A stretch of 64,000 nucleotides of DNA from an uncultured delta proteobacterium (GTDB lineage: Bacteria > Desulfobacterota > Syntrophia > Syntrophales > Smithellaceae). Both the position numbers and the translations under genes were made by a program. The notes under the pieces were generated by a model, which made no database searches, was not told where the DNA came from, and saw only the letters and a program-made list of their open reading frames with translations. Positions 53,200-62,451 of this stretch are shown piece after piece. The stretch covers positions 58,577 through 122,576 of the forward strand of contig CAIVQG010000072.1 of assembly GCA_903907985.1 (NCBI GenBank), written 5' to 3'. How positions within the stretch are numbered: position 1 is the stretch's first letter; each line of letters begins with the position of its first letter.

Positions 53200-53222
53200 G
53201 CGAGGTGCTCCTCGCAGTGACA
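53200..53222. terminator. Weak hairpin after nrfA
   Basis: GCGAGG and CCTCGC flank a 4-base loop, about 45 bases after the nrfA stop. No T-run follows, so this may be a palindromic repeat or a weak terminator. Confidence 0.3.
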
Positions 53223-53265
53223 ACAATGTGGGCAAAGGAAGCGCGACACGGGGAAACGGAATAAA

Positions 53266-54561
53266 TTAATATTGCGTCTTTGCCGCCCTGTTGGCCGTAG
53301 CAATTGCCTGATGCGCCAGATCAATGGACTGCCCCAGCGTGTTTAACGTCTGATCGGGATTATGGAAGCCCATACTGTTTTCCGCCGCGATAAAATCCCA
53401 GTACCACTGAGCCTTACGGACAAGTTCACGCGCCTTCTCCAGTTCTCCCTTGTTGACCCCGAAGGCGGTACCGGCCTTGCCAATCACTTCATGAGCGCGG
53501 GCTACCTTCTGCCCGGCTATCCGCTGTAATTGGAAAACATTGTTTTGAGTTGATTTGACACGATCCAAAAGCCATTGTTCATCCTGTGTATGGCAGGTGC
53601 GGCAGGAGGCTTGAACATGCTTCATCGGCGAGGTTACCCAGTGCGAAGTGTACTTGCGTCCGGCTTCTCGCATATAGGGCATATGGCAATCAGCACAGGA
53701 GACGCCGGATTTTCCATGAACACCATTGCTCCATAATTCAAAATCAGGATGCTGGGCTTTGAGCATTTTTGCCTGAGAATCCGGATGCACCCAGTCCTGC
53801 TCAAAACCGGCCGGTTTACCAGCATAATACGCATAAGTCTGCTCTGCGGTCATGCCTTTATCCCAGGGGAAAACGACACGCTTTGTTTCCGGTTCAAAAT
53901 AATATTCCGCATGACACTGTCCGCAGACATAGCTGCGCATATCCAGGCGCGATGCTTTGGCGACGTCGATGCCGCGTTTTTTCATGGCCTCAGTAAAGGC
54001 GGGATTGATAACCCGCAGTTTCATGGTAACCGGTTCATGACAGTTGGCACAAACAATGGAATGCTTGATCTTCGGCATTAAATCACTTAGTCGTGTTTTG
54101 GCGTAATTCCAGCCCATCTCTTTGTAAATATCGCGCAGGTTGGCCGTTTTACAGGTCATGCACGATCCGGGTGTAGCCGGCCCGATACGTTTTGTTTCTT
54201 TCAAATCCTCCATTGCATAGGGGTGGCCGCGGTCTTCCGCATAATCCTTGCTGAAGGGCATGCCCTTGAAGTTCACCAGAACTTCCGGCTCTTTGGTGGA
54301 TTTCTGATATTTTACGGAACCGCCGAATCCTGTCGGGGACGCCGTCATTTCTTTATTCTTTAAATAGCTGTTGTATTCCAGAGGATAATCTCTGCCCCAA
54401 AAAGCAGGATCATACTCCGTGTCGGGAATGGCCGCCATTTTTATTGTACTGTCCGGAGGCAGTAAATACAGCCGCACCAGAATGATTATGGAAACGATTA
54501 AAAAAATCCCCAGCAGACCTTTTAAAATGATATTATTACTTTTCAACTTTAATACCTCCAT
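53266..54561 (-). CDS. nrfA: Cytochrome c nitrite reductase, catalytic subunit
   Basis: The product is about 431 residues and pentahaem. The catalytic haem motif is CMTCK, with Lys in place of His, the hallmark of NrfA; the other four are CANCH, CGQCH, CADCH and CRTCH. An N-terminal hydrophobic segment (about 13-30) exports or anchors it. It reduces nitrite to ammonia in six electrons in the periplasm. I start at 54561 with AGAGGAC upstream, giving a 26-base overlap with nrfH. It forms a complex with NrfH. Confidence 0.93.
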   Translation of the reverse strand: MEVLKLKSNNIILKGLLGIFLIVSIIILVRLYLLPPDSTIKMAAIPDTEYDPAFWGRDYPLEYNSYLKNKEMTASPTGFGGSVKYQKSTKEPEVLVNFKGMPFSKDYAEDRGHPYAMEDLKETKRIGPATPGSCMTCKTANLRDIYKEMGWNYAKTRLSDLMPKIKHSIVCANCHEPVTMKLRVINPAFTEAMKKRGIDVAKASRLDMRSYVCGQCHAEYYFEPETKRVVFPWDKGMTAEQTYAYYAGKPAGFEQDWVHPDSQAKMLKAQHPDFELWSNGVHGKSGVSCADCHMPYMREAGRKYTSHWVTSPMKHVQASCRTCHTQDEQWLLDRVKSTQNNVFQLQRIAGQKVARAHEVIGKAGTAFGVNKGELEKARELVRKAQWYWDFIAAENSMGFHNPDQTLNTLGQSIDLAHQAIATANRAAKTQY

Positions 54562-55012
54562 CGTCTTGTCCTCTGCCGTGAACCAGATACCGGTGACACT
54601 GCAAACAATCAACGTTTTTTTGTATCATCTGAGTGCCGGAAATGGTTGAAGCATGACAGCGAAAACAGTTTCCATTAATGATTTGACGACCCTGGAAGGT
54701 TAGCCCGATGCCTGCCGGATAATCGCGCGTCGTTTCATGGATAAGATCGTTCAGGCCGGCGCGTGTTTTATAGATTACTTTACCGGCAATATGTGTGTCC
54801 GGCAGATGACATTCAATGCAGTCAAACTGATGATGATTGGATATTTGCCAGCGGGTGTGCACAAGTTTCATGCTGTGACACGATCCGCAAAACCGGGCAT
54901 CGCCGGACTGATGATACGCCCCAACAGCGATTGCCGTCACAACAATACCGATTATAATACCGGGAATTAGTACTTTGAATGTTATTCGTTTGCGGTCATT
55001 TCCGATAATCAT
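54536..55012 (-). CDS. nrfH: Cytochrome c nitrite reductase, small membrane subunit
   Basis: This 158-residue NapC/NirT-type protein has one membrane helix (about 13-32) and four CxxCH motifs (CGSCH, CIECH, CFRCH, CLQCH). It takes electrons from menaquinol and passes them to NrfA, encoded just downstream with overlap. A promoter of TTGACT-17-TAAAAT form lies at 55078-55106. Confidence 0.92.
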   Translation of the reverse strand: MIIGNDRKRITFKVLIPGIIIGIVVTAIAVGAYHQSGDARFCGSCHSMKLVHTRWQISNHHQFDCIECHLPDTHIAGKVIYKTRAGLNDLIHETTRDYPAGIGLTFQGRQIINGNCFRCHASTISGTQMIQKNVDCLQCHRYLVHGRGQDDGGIKVEK

Positions 55013-55077
55013 AATCTCTGCACCGTGCCTGGTTAATTGTGCGGTTGATGTTTACTCAACAGTCTAACTGAAAATTG

Positions 55078-55106
55078 ATTTTAAAGATTAACTTAAAACA
55101 AGTCAA
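55078..55106 (-). promoter_or_regulatory. Sigma-70-type promoter for nrfHA
   Basis: On the minus strand TTGACT, 17 bases, TAAAAT, about 66 bases before nrfH. No FNR- or Nar-box could be assigned with confidence. Confidence 0.55.
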
Positions 55107-55195
55107 TGAAAAATATAGGTGGATGAGAAACAGAAATGCTGATCACTGTCCAAAGACAGCGCCGCCGCACCCAGTATTTAGCGGGTACGATTGTC

Positions 55196-55224
55196 TTGAC
55201 TTACCAAAGCGCGTTTCCTATACT
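55196..55224 (+). promoter_or_regulatory. Sigma-70-type promoter, dispersed family copy
   Basis: TTGACT, 17 bases ending GCGCGTTTCC, then TATACT, on the plus strand 125 bases before the enoyl-CoA hydratase gene. The upstream GATTGTC matches other copies. It is the only plus-strand member seen. Confidence 0.75.
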
Positions 55225-55348
55225 GCATTCCATCAAAAGTAATATCTTATCAAACGGGCGCCCGAAAAGGTATGCGTTGGAAGTTGAATTTCTTCATTAA
55301 CATCAATCGTGAGTGATCAATTGCGGCTTGAAGAAGGGAGACAGTTTT

Positions 55349-56146
55349 ATGAAAGTACTAATGGAAAAACAGGACAACGTCTGCACAATAATTATCAACA
55401 GGCCGGAACGCCGAAATGCTGTGGACAGGGAAACAGCAGAACAGTTTGTCAAGTGCTTCGATGATTTTGAGAACGACGATACGCTTCTGGCTGCCGTTTT
55501 ATGGGGAGCCGGGGGTAATTTTTGCGCCGGTGCAGATCTGAAGGCTGTCTCCGGGATAAATGAGAACAAGGCCAACAACCTGAACGTGGACATGTCCAAA
55601 CCTGGGCCGATGGGTCCCAGTCGCATGAAGACGTCCAAACCGGTTATAGCAGCAGTATCAGGTTATGCCGTGGCCGGAGGTCTGGAATTGGCCTGCTGGT
55701 GTGATCTGCGTGTTGCCGAGCGGGATGCGGTTTTCGGGGTTTTTTGCCGGCGTTTCGGAGTTCCCCTGATCGACGGCGGCACTCAGCGCCTGCCCCGACT
55801 AATCGGCATGAGCCGCGCTCTGGACATGATCATCACCGGACGTGCCGTAAGCGCGGAAGAAGCCCATGCCATGGGGCTGGCCAACCGGGTTGTGGAACGG
55901 GGCAAAGGCCGCAGTGAAGCCGAAGCGCTGGCTGCTCAAATCGCTGCTTTTCCCCAATCCTGCATGCGCAGTGACAGAGAGGCCGTTTATCGCGGTTTTG
56001 ATCTGCCTATAGACGATGCCATGGCCCTTGAATTCCGACTGGGTATGGACGTGATAGCGGGAGGAGAAACTCTCGCCGGTGCGAAAAGTTTTGCGTCCGG
56101 CCTCGGAAAGCATGGCCGATTCGGAGAAAAATCGGAAGGTAATTAA
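55349..56146 (+). CDS. Enoyl-CoA hydratase/isomerase family protein
   Basis: The product is about 265 residues in the crotonase fold. The two oxyanion-hole segments are GNFCAGADLKAVSG and SGYAVAGGLELACWCDLRVA, and a Glu lies in the second, where hydratases usually keep one catalytic Glu. The start at 55349 has AGGGAG upstream. It hydrates or isomerises an unsaturated acyl-CoA. A promoter of the dispersed type precedes it. No partner beta-oxidation gene is adjacent. Confidence 0.9.
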   Translation: MKVLMEKQDNVCTIIINRPERRNAVDRETAEQFVKCFDDFENDDTLLAAVLWGAGGNFCAGADLKAVSGINENKANNLNVDMSKPGPMGPSRMKTSKPVIAAVSGYAVAGGLELACWCDLRVAERDAVFGVFCRRFGVPLIDGGTQRLPRLIGMSRALDMIITGRAVSAEEAHAMGLANRVVERGKGRSEAEALAAQIAAFPQSCMRSDREAVYRGFDLPIDDAMALEFRLGMDVIAGGETLAGAKSFASGLGKHGRFGEKSEGN

Positions 56147-56223
56147 GGGGACAACGGTTCTAATTAATTCTTTTTTCGGCGATCTATCTTAATCAAAGAT
56201 AACCTTCCCTATAATTGCGAGGC

Positions 56224-56668
56224 ACTGATCTTGCGGTAAAGGAGTTTGAACAGGCGGCAGGATTGGCGCCGGATTGGCCGGAGATTTATTACAACCTGGG
56301 GAGTGCGCAGTCCAAATCCTTTGATTATACATCGGCAATGAAAAGCTACCAGCGCTACCTGGATATGGCGCCGCAATCGCCGGTCTGATACAATAATATA
56401 CAGCGGTTGGAGCAGCGGTGCTGCAGGTGCTTCTACCGCTGAACAGGGCATGGAGCGGGGCTTTAACCGAATTGTTGAACCACCCCAGGTGATTTTTCTT
56501 CGCTGCTCTGGTAGCACGCTGGTTTGATGCGGACGGACTGATGCTGCAAAAATTGGTTCACCCCCCCCAATTACGATGACATCCAACTTCATTCCGCTTT
56601 TGCCAAGGATATGCTTAAATTAATTATCCAGTACCGCACCCGCGTGGAGGAAATAGCGGCCAGGTAAA
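56224..56668 (+). pseudogene. Decayed TPR-type gene remnant
   Basis: Pieces of one protein are visible in shifting frames. At 56230-56388 VKEFEQAAGLAPDWPEIYYN and SAMKSYQRYLDMAPQSP look like a TPR pair, cut by TGA at 56386. Later pieces read EQGMERGFNRIVEPPQV and AFAKDMLKLIIQYRTRVEEI, ending with TAA near 56668. Stops and frameshifts separate them. It is most likely a dead gene rather than several small ones. Confidence 0.5.
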
Positions 56669-56753
56669 ACGGTCAGGACCATCAGTGGACATGGGGACGA
56701 TAGTAAACAAGGAATTCCGAGGGACGCTTTTTCCGCGTCACTCTCTCTTCGGT

Positions 56754-57029
56754 TCAAGTCATATCGATGGTGTGGATCTTCAGCAGAAACTCTTTGAACT
56801 GCTGTTTTGTCGTCTCTTTGATGGACTCGAGTTTAACAATCACTGCTTTATTGTAAAATGTATATCCATCTTCGATCATTTCCGGATCATTGTCATCGTC
56901 AATGAAGCGCTCCATAAACTTCATGGTGTACTTTTTCGCCTCAGCTTCGTCTTTGGCAGTGACTAAATAATGATGCTGTTCCACCTCCTCATCTTTAGTC
57001 TCGCTGATTTTAACCCTGTAGTCAGGCAT
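56754..57029 (-). CDS. Small acidic protein, function unknown
   Basis: This 91-residue soluble protein has a charged, alternating strand-helix look (MPDYRVKISETKDEEVEQHHYLVTAKDEAEAKKY) and ends with a helix (TTKQQFKEFLLKI). GGAGAGAGACC precedes the ATG. No family recognised. Confidence 0.6.
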   Translation of the reverse strand: MPDYRVKISETKDEEVEQHHYLVTAKDEAEAKKYTMKFMERFIDDDNDPEMIEDGYTFYNKAVIVKLESIKETTKQQFKEFLLKIHTIDMT

Positions 57030-57410
57030 GGTCTCTCTCCTATTATTAATATTTAATTCTATTTCTGATTTATATAACTCTTGTAATTATGGACAGCGCC
57101 CTGGTATTTTAAAGATTAAGCTCCTTCAGCAAATCGGCAGGGAATTGTTTTCTTTTTTTCAGCTTTCCAGAAATATCAGATACCTACATGAAATGACATG
57201 GAATTTAAGTAATCAGGCTCATTGCCCTAATGCCATATCTTTGCAAAATACTCTTTCGTGTTGAAATATAAAGAACTAATAAAATAAAATCAAGGAAATA
57301 TCCTGAATGTCCACCCTGAGTTACTTCCACCCCCATCGCTATGCGACACTCCCGCTGGCGTTGGATAAGCAAAAACAACTATTTGTCGTGACAACCGACA
57401 TTTTAAACAC
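57030..57410. other. Intergenic region, no gene seen
   Basis: AT-rich stretch between the small acidic protein gene and the end of livF, both leftward. Short rightward frames here lack ribosome sites and protein-like composition. No terminator with a T-run was found after livF. Confidence 0.3.
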
Positions 57411-58130
57411 CTATCCTCCCAGATATGCTTCCTTGACGCGGGGATTCCCCGTCAATGCCTTCCCTGTTCCGGAAAGGACAATGCGGCCGGTTTCCAGAAC
57501 ATAGCCGCGCGAAGCGATGTGCAGGGACATATTGGCGTTTTGTTCGACCAGCAGAATGGTTTTCCCCGCCCGGTTGATGTCTTGAATTATTTTAAAAATA
57601 TCCCGCACCAAAACGGGCGAGAGTCCCATGGACGGTTCGTCCAGCAGAAGCATTTGCGCGTCGGTCATGAGTGCGCGGCCCACGGCCAGCATCTGCTGCT
57701 CACCGCCGGAGAGCATGCCGCCCAATTGCTTGCCGCGTTCGCGCAGACGGGGGAACAATTCAAAGACGTGTTCCAGATCGGCGGCGATTTTTGACTTGTC
57801 TTTGCGCTGCCAGCACGCGATTTTCAGGTTTTCCAGCACAGTGAGGTTGCCGAAGATGCCCCGGCCTTCCGGCACATGGGCAACGCCGGTAGCAACAATC
57901 TGATCGGCAGCAATGTTTTTTAAATCTTTCCCTGCATACATGATGCTGCCCTGGTAGGGGATCAGGCCGGAAATGGCTCTTAGTATTGATGACTTTCCCG
58001 CACCGTTGGCGCCGATCAGCGTGACTATTTCTCCGCGCGCGACATCAAAAGAAATGTCATTCACTGCCCTGATGCTGTCGTAGGAAACACTTAAACCGGA
58101 AACAGAAAGAAGGAGATTGGCGCTGGTCAT
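57411..58130 (-). CDS. livF: Branched-chain amino acid ABC transporter ATPase LivF
   Basis: This 239-residue ABC ATPase has Walker A GANGAGKSS, signature LSGGEQQ and Walker B MLLLDEPS. The LivF type is shown by size and by the pair with LivG. It powers uptake of leucine, isoleucine, valine or related compounds. It overlaps livG by four bases (ATGA). It is the last gene of the cluster livK, livH, livM, livG, livF. Confidence 0.93.
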   Translation of the reverse strand: MTSANLLLSVSGLSVSYDSIRAVNDISFDVARGEIVTLIGANGAGKSSILRAISGLIPYQGSIMYAGKDLKNIAADQIVATGVAHVPEGRGIFGNLTVLENLKIACWQRKDKSKIAADLEHVFELFPRLRERGKQLGGMLSGGEQQMLAVGRALMTDAQMLLLDEPSMGLSPVLVRDIFKIIQDINRAGKTILLVEQNANMSLHIASRGYVLETGRIVLSGTGKALTGNPRVKEAYLGG

Positions 58131-58897
58131 GAAGCCACCTCCACGCCTAGATAGGCTTCCATCACTTTAGGGTTCTTTTGAATTTCAGACGGTAATCCTG
58201 CCGCGATAGTCGCGCCGAAATCGAGCACCACCAGGCGCTCGCAAATGCCCATCACCAGACGCATCTGGTGTTCAATCAAAATGATGGTAACGGAAAACGT
58301 CTGGCGAATCCACCGGATGAATTCCATAAGCTGGATAATTTCGTTGGGATTCATTCCGGCGGCCGGTTCGTCCAGCAGCAAAAGCGCAGGCCGGGTGGCC
58401 AGCGCCCGGGCAATCTCCAGGCGGCGCTGCAAACCATACGGCAGGTTTTTGGCTTTTTCATTGGCGGAATCGTCAAGCTTGAAGATAGCCAGTAAATCGA
58501 GTGAGAGATTAGTGATGCGTTTTTCTTCGGCGCGGAAGCGGCCGATGTGCAGGAGCGCCTCGGCGGGCGTGTAGGCAATCTGGCCATAGTGCGCAATGCG
58601 GACATTGTCCAGCACACTCAGCTCTTTGAAAATCCTGATATTCTGAAAGGTACGGGCAATGCCCGATCTCGTGATCTGATGCGGTGTAAGGCCTACCAGT
58701 TCCCGATCGTTTAGCTTGATGCTGCCTTCGCTGGCTTTATAAACACCGGTAATCAGATTGAAAACAGTAGTCTTCCCTGCCCCATTGGGGCCGATGACGC
58801 CGACAAGTTCATGCGGCTCGATGGAAAAATTGAAGTCAGAAACAGCACAAAGGCCGGCAAACCGGTGCGTGAGTCTGAATATTTCAAGCAGAGGCAT
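58127..58897 (-). CDS. livG: Branched-chain amino acid ABC transporter ATPase LivG
   Basis: This 256-residue ABC ATPase has Walker A GPNGAGKTT, Walker B LLLLDEPAAGMNP, and the LivG-type insertion near TRSGIARTFQNIRIFKEL. It pairs with LivF as the two ATPase subunits. It overlaps the end of livM by 14 bases. Confidence 0.93.
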   Translation of the reverse strand: MPLLEIFRLTHRFAGLCAVSDFNFSIEPHELVGVIGPNGAGKTTVFNLITGVYKASEGSIKLNDRELVGLTPHQITRSGIARTFQNIRIFKELSVLDNVRIAHYGQIAYTPAEALLHIGRFRAEEKRITNLSLDLLAIFKLDDSANEKAKNLPYGLQRRLEIARALATRPALLLLDEPAAGMNPNEIIQLMEFIRWIRQTFSVTIILIEHQMRLVMGICERLVVLDFGATIAAGLPSEIQKNPKVMEAYLGVEVAS

Positions 58898-59927
58898 CGG
58901 GCGCCTCCTTTTTCTTTTGCCGCCAGAGTTTTTCCGTCACCAGATCGCGCAGCGGTATAAACAGGCGGGCTTCCCTTAAGCCCATGATGCCGCGCGGACG
59001 GTAGATCATCAGCAAAACCAGCATGAGCGGCATGAGCACCATTCTCCAGATACCCAACGGACGCAGAATTTCCAGCAGGATTGTATAAATGACCGCACCG
59101 ATGATCGATCCGGAAATGGACGCGATGCCGCCTAAGTATACCATGATCAAAATATCGGTGGATTTGAGAATGTCAAACATGCGCGGATTGATAAATTGCA
59201 GCGCATGTGCAAACAGGCCTCCGGCTATTCCCGCAAAAAAAGAGGAAACGACAAAGGCGATTATTTTGACCTGGCGCGTATTGACGCTCATCAGATCGCT
59301 GGCGATTTCATCTTCGCGGATGGACAAAACGCCGCGCCCGAAATTGGAATAAACCAGGTTGCGGATCACCCAGACGGAAAGCACAGTCCAGAAAAATACC
59401 CACGGCAGGGTGGTGAGCTTTTCCATGCCCAGTAGCCCCCGCGGCCCGCCGACGGCGTCGATATTTTCCAGAACTGATTTCACAATCATGCAAAAGGCCA
59501 GTGTGACAATGGCCAGATAATCCCCGCGTGTTTTAAAAGAGGGTATCGCCACCAGAAAGCCAATAAGCGCAGCGCCGACTCCTCCGGCCAGGATCGCCAG
59601 GGGAAAAAGAATATTTACAGCGCCCGGCGGAAAGACATGAACAGTCAAGAGGGAAGCAACGTAGGCACCGACGGCCATGAAACCGGCATGTCCTACGGAG
59701 AACTCGCCCATATAACCGTTGATCAGATTCAGGCTGACGGTGAGGATAATGTTGATGCCGACGTAAATTAAAATCAGCTGAAGATATAAATCCAGAAATT
59801 CGCTGGCCGAGGCGGCCGCGCAAAATGCCAGCCCCGCGATTAGAAAGACCGGCCAGAAATATTTATAGCCGGTAAGCGTTTGCCAGTGCTTGAGCAGTGC
59901 AAAATAGGCGGCGGAGAGTTTTGTCAT
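58884..59927 (-). CDS. livM: Branched-chain amino acid ABC transporter permease LivM
   Basis: This 347-residue membrane protein has about nine hydrophobic segments. The core GYMGEFSVGHAGFMAVGAY is the LivM signature, and the segment AIVTLAF and ETRGDYLAI-like piece (TRGDYLAIVTL) are typical. With LivH it forms the membrane channel. It lies two bases after livH. Confidence 0.92.
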   Translation of the reverse strand: MTKLSAAYFALLKHWQTLTGYKYFWPVFLIAGLAFCAAASASEFLDLYLQLILIYVGINIILTVSLNLINGYMGEFSVGHAGFMAVGAYVASLLTVHVFPPGAVNILFPLAILAGGVGAALIGFLVAIPSFKTRGDYLAIVTLAFCMIVKSVLENIDAVGGPRGLLGMEKLTTLPWVFFWTVLSVWVIRNLVYSNFGRGVLSIREDEIASDLMSVNTRQVKIIAFVVSSFFAGIAGGLFAHALQFINPRMFDILKSTDILIMVYLGGIASISGSIIGAVIYTILLEILRPLGIWRMVLMPLMLVLLMIYRPRGIMGLREARLFIPLRDLVTEKLWRQKKKEAPDASA

Positions 59928-59929
59928 GG

Positions 59930-60805
59930 CTACACCTTTTGCGGCTGGGGCTTACCCAGGATGCCGTAAGGCCGAACGATCAGCAAAATCAACAGAAGCG
60001 TAAAAGCCACAAAGTCGCGATAAGTGGACGGAAAAAATGCGGCCACCATAATTTCCACCGCGCCCAGAATAAACCCGCCGATCATTGCACCGCGGATATT
60101 GCCGATGCCGCCAACCACGGCGGAAATAAACGCCTTCCAGCCCACCATGATGCCCATGTAAGGATCAATCACCGGATAGGCCAGCGCATACATCATTCCG
60201 GCAGCGCCACCGAGTCCCGTACCAATGGCAAATGTCAACGAGATTATTTTATTCACCGGTACGCCCATAAGCGGGACAATGGTCTTATCCCAGGAAATGG
60301 CGCGCATGGCCATGCCGGCCTTGGTTCGCTGCACGATAAAATCTAAAATAAGCATCAGAACAAGCGAAAGGACAATGACAATTATCTGCAATGAAGAAAG
60401 GGAAAGCGAACCCACCGTCCAGGTCGTGTTTTCCAGAAGCGGTGGAATATGTTTGGGATAGGGACTAAGCGCCAGTGTGAAGTTCTCTAGAAAGAGGCCT
60501 ACGCCCAGCGCGGTAATGATCGCCGACACCCGCGGTGCCTTACGCAGCGGCTTGTAGGCCAGCCGTTCGATAATCACACCCAGACAGGCCACACCGAGCA
60601 TGGATAAAAGCAGTGTCGGGACAAAGGACAGCTTAAGATAAAAAGCAATCAGGAAACAGAAAAAAGCGCCGATCATGAACAAATCGCCGTGGGCGAAATT
60701 GATCATGGTCAAAATGCCATAGACCATCGTATAGCCCAGGGCAATCAGGGCATAGATGCTGCCCAGCTGCAGGGCGTTGAGAGCTTGTTGAAATACATAG
60801 ACCAT
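59930..60805 (-). CDS. livH: Branched-chain amino acid ABC transporter permease LivH
   Basis: The product is about 291 residues with eight hydrophobic segments. GSIYALIALGYTMVYGILTMINFAHGD is the LivH signature. The frame is open to 60847, but I prefer ATG at 60805 because it aligns with the known start of LivH; the upstream codons fall at a palindromic repeat. It is the first permease of the cluster, 252 bases after livK. Confidence 0.9.
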   Translation of the reverse strand: MVYVFQQALNALQLGSIYALIALGYTMVYGILTMINFAHGDLFMIGAFFCFLIAFYLKLSFVPTLLLSMLGVACLGVIIERLAYKPLRKAPRVSAIITALGVGLFLENFTLALSPYPKHIPPLLENTTWTVGSLSLSSLQIIVIVLSLVLMLILDFIVQRTKAGMAMRAISWDKTIVPLMGVPVNKIISLTFAIGTGLGGAAGMMYALAYPVIDPYMGIMVGWKAFISAVVGGIGNIRGAMIGGFILGAVEIMVAAFFPSTYRDFVAFTLLLILLIVRPYGILGKPQPQKV

Positions 60806-60833
60806 AGAGTGGTTAAATGTCTTCCTTTGTTCT

Positions 60834-60925
60834 GTCATTCCGGCCACCGAGCCGGAATCAAGAAATTATATTGTTAACACTGGATTCCCACCTCCGCACC
60901 CTGAAGGGCAAAAGCGGGAATGACA
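60834..60925. repeat. Palindromic intergenic repeat between livK and livH
   Basis: GTCATTCCGGCCACCGAGCCGGAAT then CTGGATTCCCACC and GCGGGAATGAC form nested palindromes, with related copies at about 37518 and 42395. It separates livK from livH and could stabilise the upstream livK message. Confidence 0.5.
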
Positions 60926-61056
60926 ACTTAGATAAGGCTTGGTCAAATGTCCCAGAGACAAGGCGCGCGAAGCTTTAGGAATGCGGCCTACTTTTGCGTA
61001 GGCCGCAGTGACTGAAGCTGAAGCGCAACGCTGTATATGGGCATTTTAACAAGCCG

Positions 61057-62223
61057 TTATGGTTTAGCGTTCGCAAACCAGCTGAACTTCCCATCCTTGA
61101 TTTTTAAAATTACGGCGCTCTTGACCGGGTCGCCGGAACCTTCTTTAAATTGCATGTTACCTGTCACGCCGTCGTAGAGCGGAATTTTAGCCAAAGCGTC
61201 ACGCACTGCCTGGCGATCGTTTTTTCCGGCTGTTTTCAGTGCCTGCCACAAGAGCCCGAATGAATCATAGGTCAGAGCGGCCACATCATCCGGTGTGGTT
61301 CCATATTTGGCTTTATAACTGGCGATAAATTTCTTCGTCGCATCTGTCGAGGCATCGGCTGCATAATGAGTACTGAAATAATAATCGTTGCAGTCTTTAC
61401 CGCAGAGCTTAATCAGTTCTTCAGAACCCCAGGAATCGGAACCGATAAACGGGACGGTGATGCCCAGTCGCTTGGCCTGCTGAATCTGCAGGGGTACTTC
61501 GCTGTAATAGTTGGGCAGGAAAATAACTTCCGGCGCAGCCTGTTTGATTTTAGTCAACTGGGAAGAAAAATCCTTATCGTTGGTGGTATAGGTTTCAAAA
61601 GCGACGACCTTGCCGCCGTTTTTCTCATAGACGTCCTTGAATATTTCAGCGATGCCTTTGTTGTATTCGGAAGCAACGTCATAGAGGACAGCCGCTTTTT
61701 TCAGTTGGAGATTGCCCAGCGCGAATTTGGCCAGCACACCTCCCTGAAACGGATCGATAAAGCAGGCGCGGAAGACATATTTTTTGGAAGCGCCTGTTTT
61801 GGAATCCAGAGTGGCTTTCGGCGCGGTGGACCAGGGGGTGATCAAGACTACTTTGCCCGATTCTGCAATTTCCGCAGCTGGCAATGCATAGCGGCTGGCG
61901 TTGGGGCCGACAATCGCCGTAACCTTTTGCTGAGTAATCAACTTTTGCGCGGATGATGCCGATTGGTCTGCCTTCCCGGCATTATCCTCGATAATTAATT
62001 TGATTTTATATTTCTTGTCGCCCAGTTGAATGCCACCCGCATCGTTGACTTCGGCAACAGCCATTTCTGCGGCATTTTTGCAGGAGGCGCCCACGGCCGG
62101 GACATCGCCGGTCAGCTCAGCAATGACGCCGATTTTGATCTGCGATGAATCATCTTTGCTGCAACCACAAATGCCCAGAGAGAGGATCACCAAAAGAACA
62201 ATAAATATTGCCGATTTTTTCAT
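61057..62223 (-). CDS. livK: Branched-chain amino acid ABC transporter binding protein
   Basis: The product is about 388 residues, a lipid-anchored type I periplasmic binding protein. The lipoprotein signal is LGICGCS. The mature domain opens IKIGVIAELTGDVPAVGASCKNAAEMAV, typical of LivJ/LivK proteins. ACAGGAGACA precedes the ATG at 62223. It captures branched-chain amino acids or related carboxylates for LivHMGF. In deltaproteobacteria these also carry aromatic acids or urea, so the ligand is not sure. A promoter is at 62262-62290. Confidence 0.88.
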   Translation of the reverse strand: MKKSAIFIVLLVILSLGICGCSKDDSSQIKIGVIAELTGDVPAVGASCKNAAEMAVAEVNDAGGIQLGDKKYKIKLIIEDNAGKADQSASSAQKLITQQKVTAIVGPNASRYALPAAEIAESGKVVLITPWSTAPKATLDSKTGASKKYVFRACFIDPFQGGVLAKFALGNLQLKKAAVLYDVASEYNKGIAEIFKDVYEKNGGKVVAFETYTTNDKDFSSQLTKIKQAAPEVIFLPNYYSEVPLQIQQAKRLGITVPFIGSDSWGSEELIKLCGKDCNDYYFSTHYAADASTDATKKFIASYKAKYGTTPDDVAALTYDSFGLLWQALKTAGKNDRQAVRDALAKIPLYDGVTGNMQFKEGSGDPVKSAVILKIKDGKFSWFANAKP

Positions 62224-62261
62224 AAAATGTCTCCTGTTTTGCTTCCATATTTTGCCCACAG

Positions 62262-62290
62262 TTTATAAGGGAAGGCAATGGCCATGTCAA
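62262..62290 (-). promoter_or_regulatory. Sigma-70-type promoter for the liv cluster
   Basis: On the minus strand TTGACA, 17 bases ending CTTCCCT, then TATAAA, about 38 bases before livK. Confidence 0.65.
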
Positions 62291-62451
62291 TGTAAATATG
62301 TTGTCCCCATCCCTAATAAAGGCGCTTTCCCTGTCGGCATCAGATTGCCCGGCGGGGAATTATTTTGCTCGAGATCAATTTAATAATTCATGATTTGCTT
62401 ATTCCGAAAGGTTGAACCGGCATCGACGATTAAATCGAGGAAAGCCGATTG

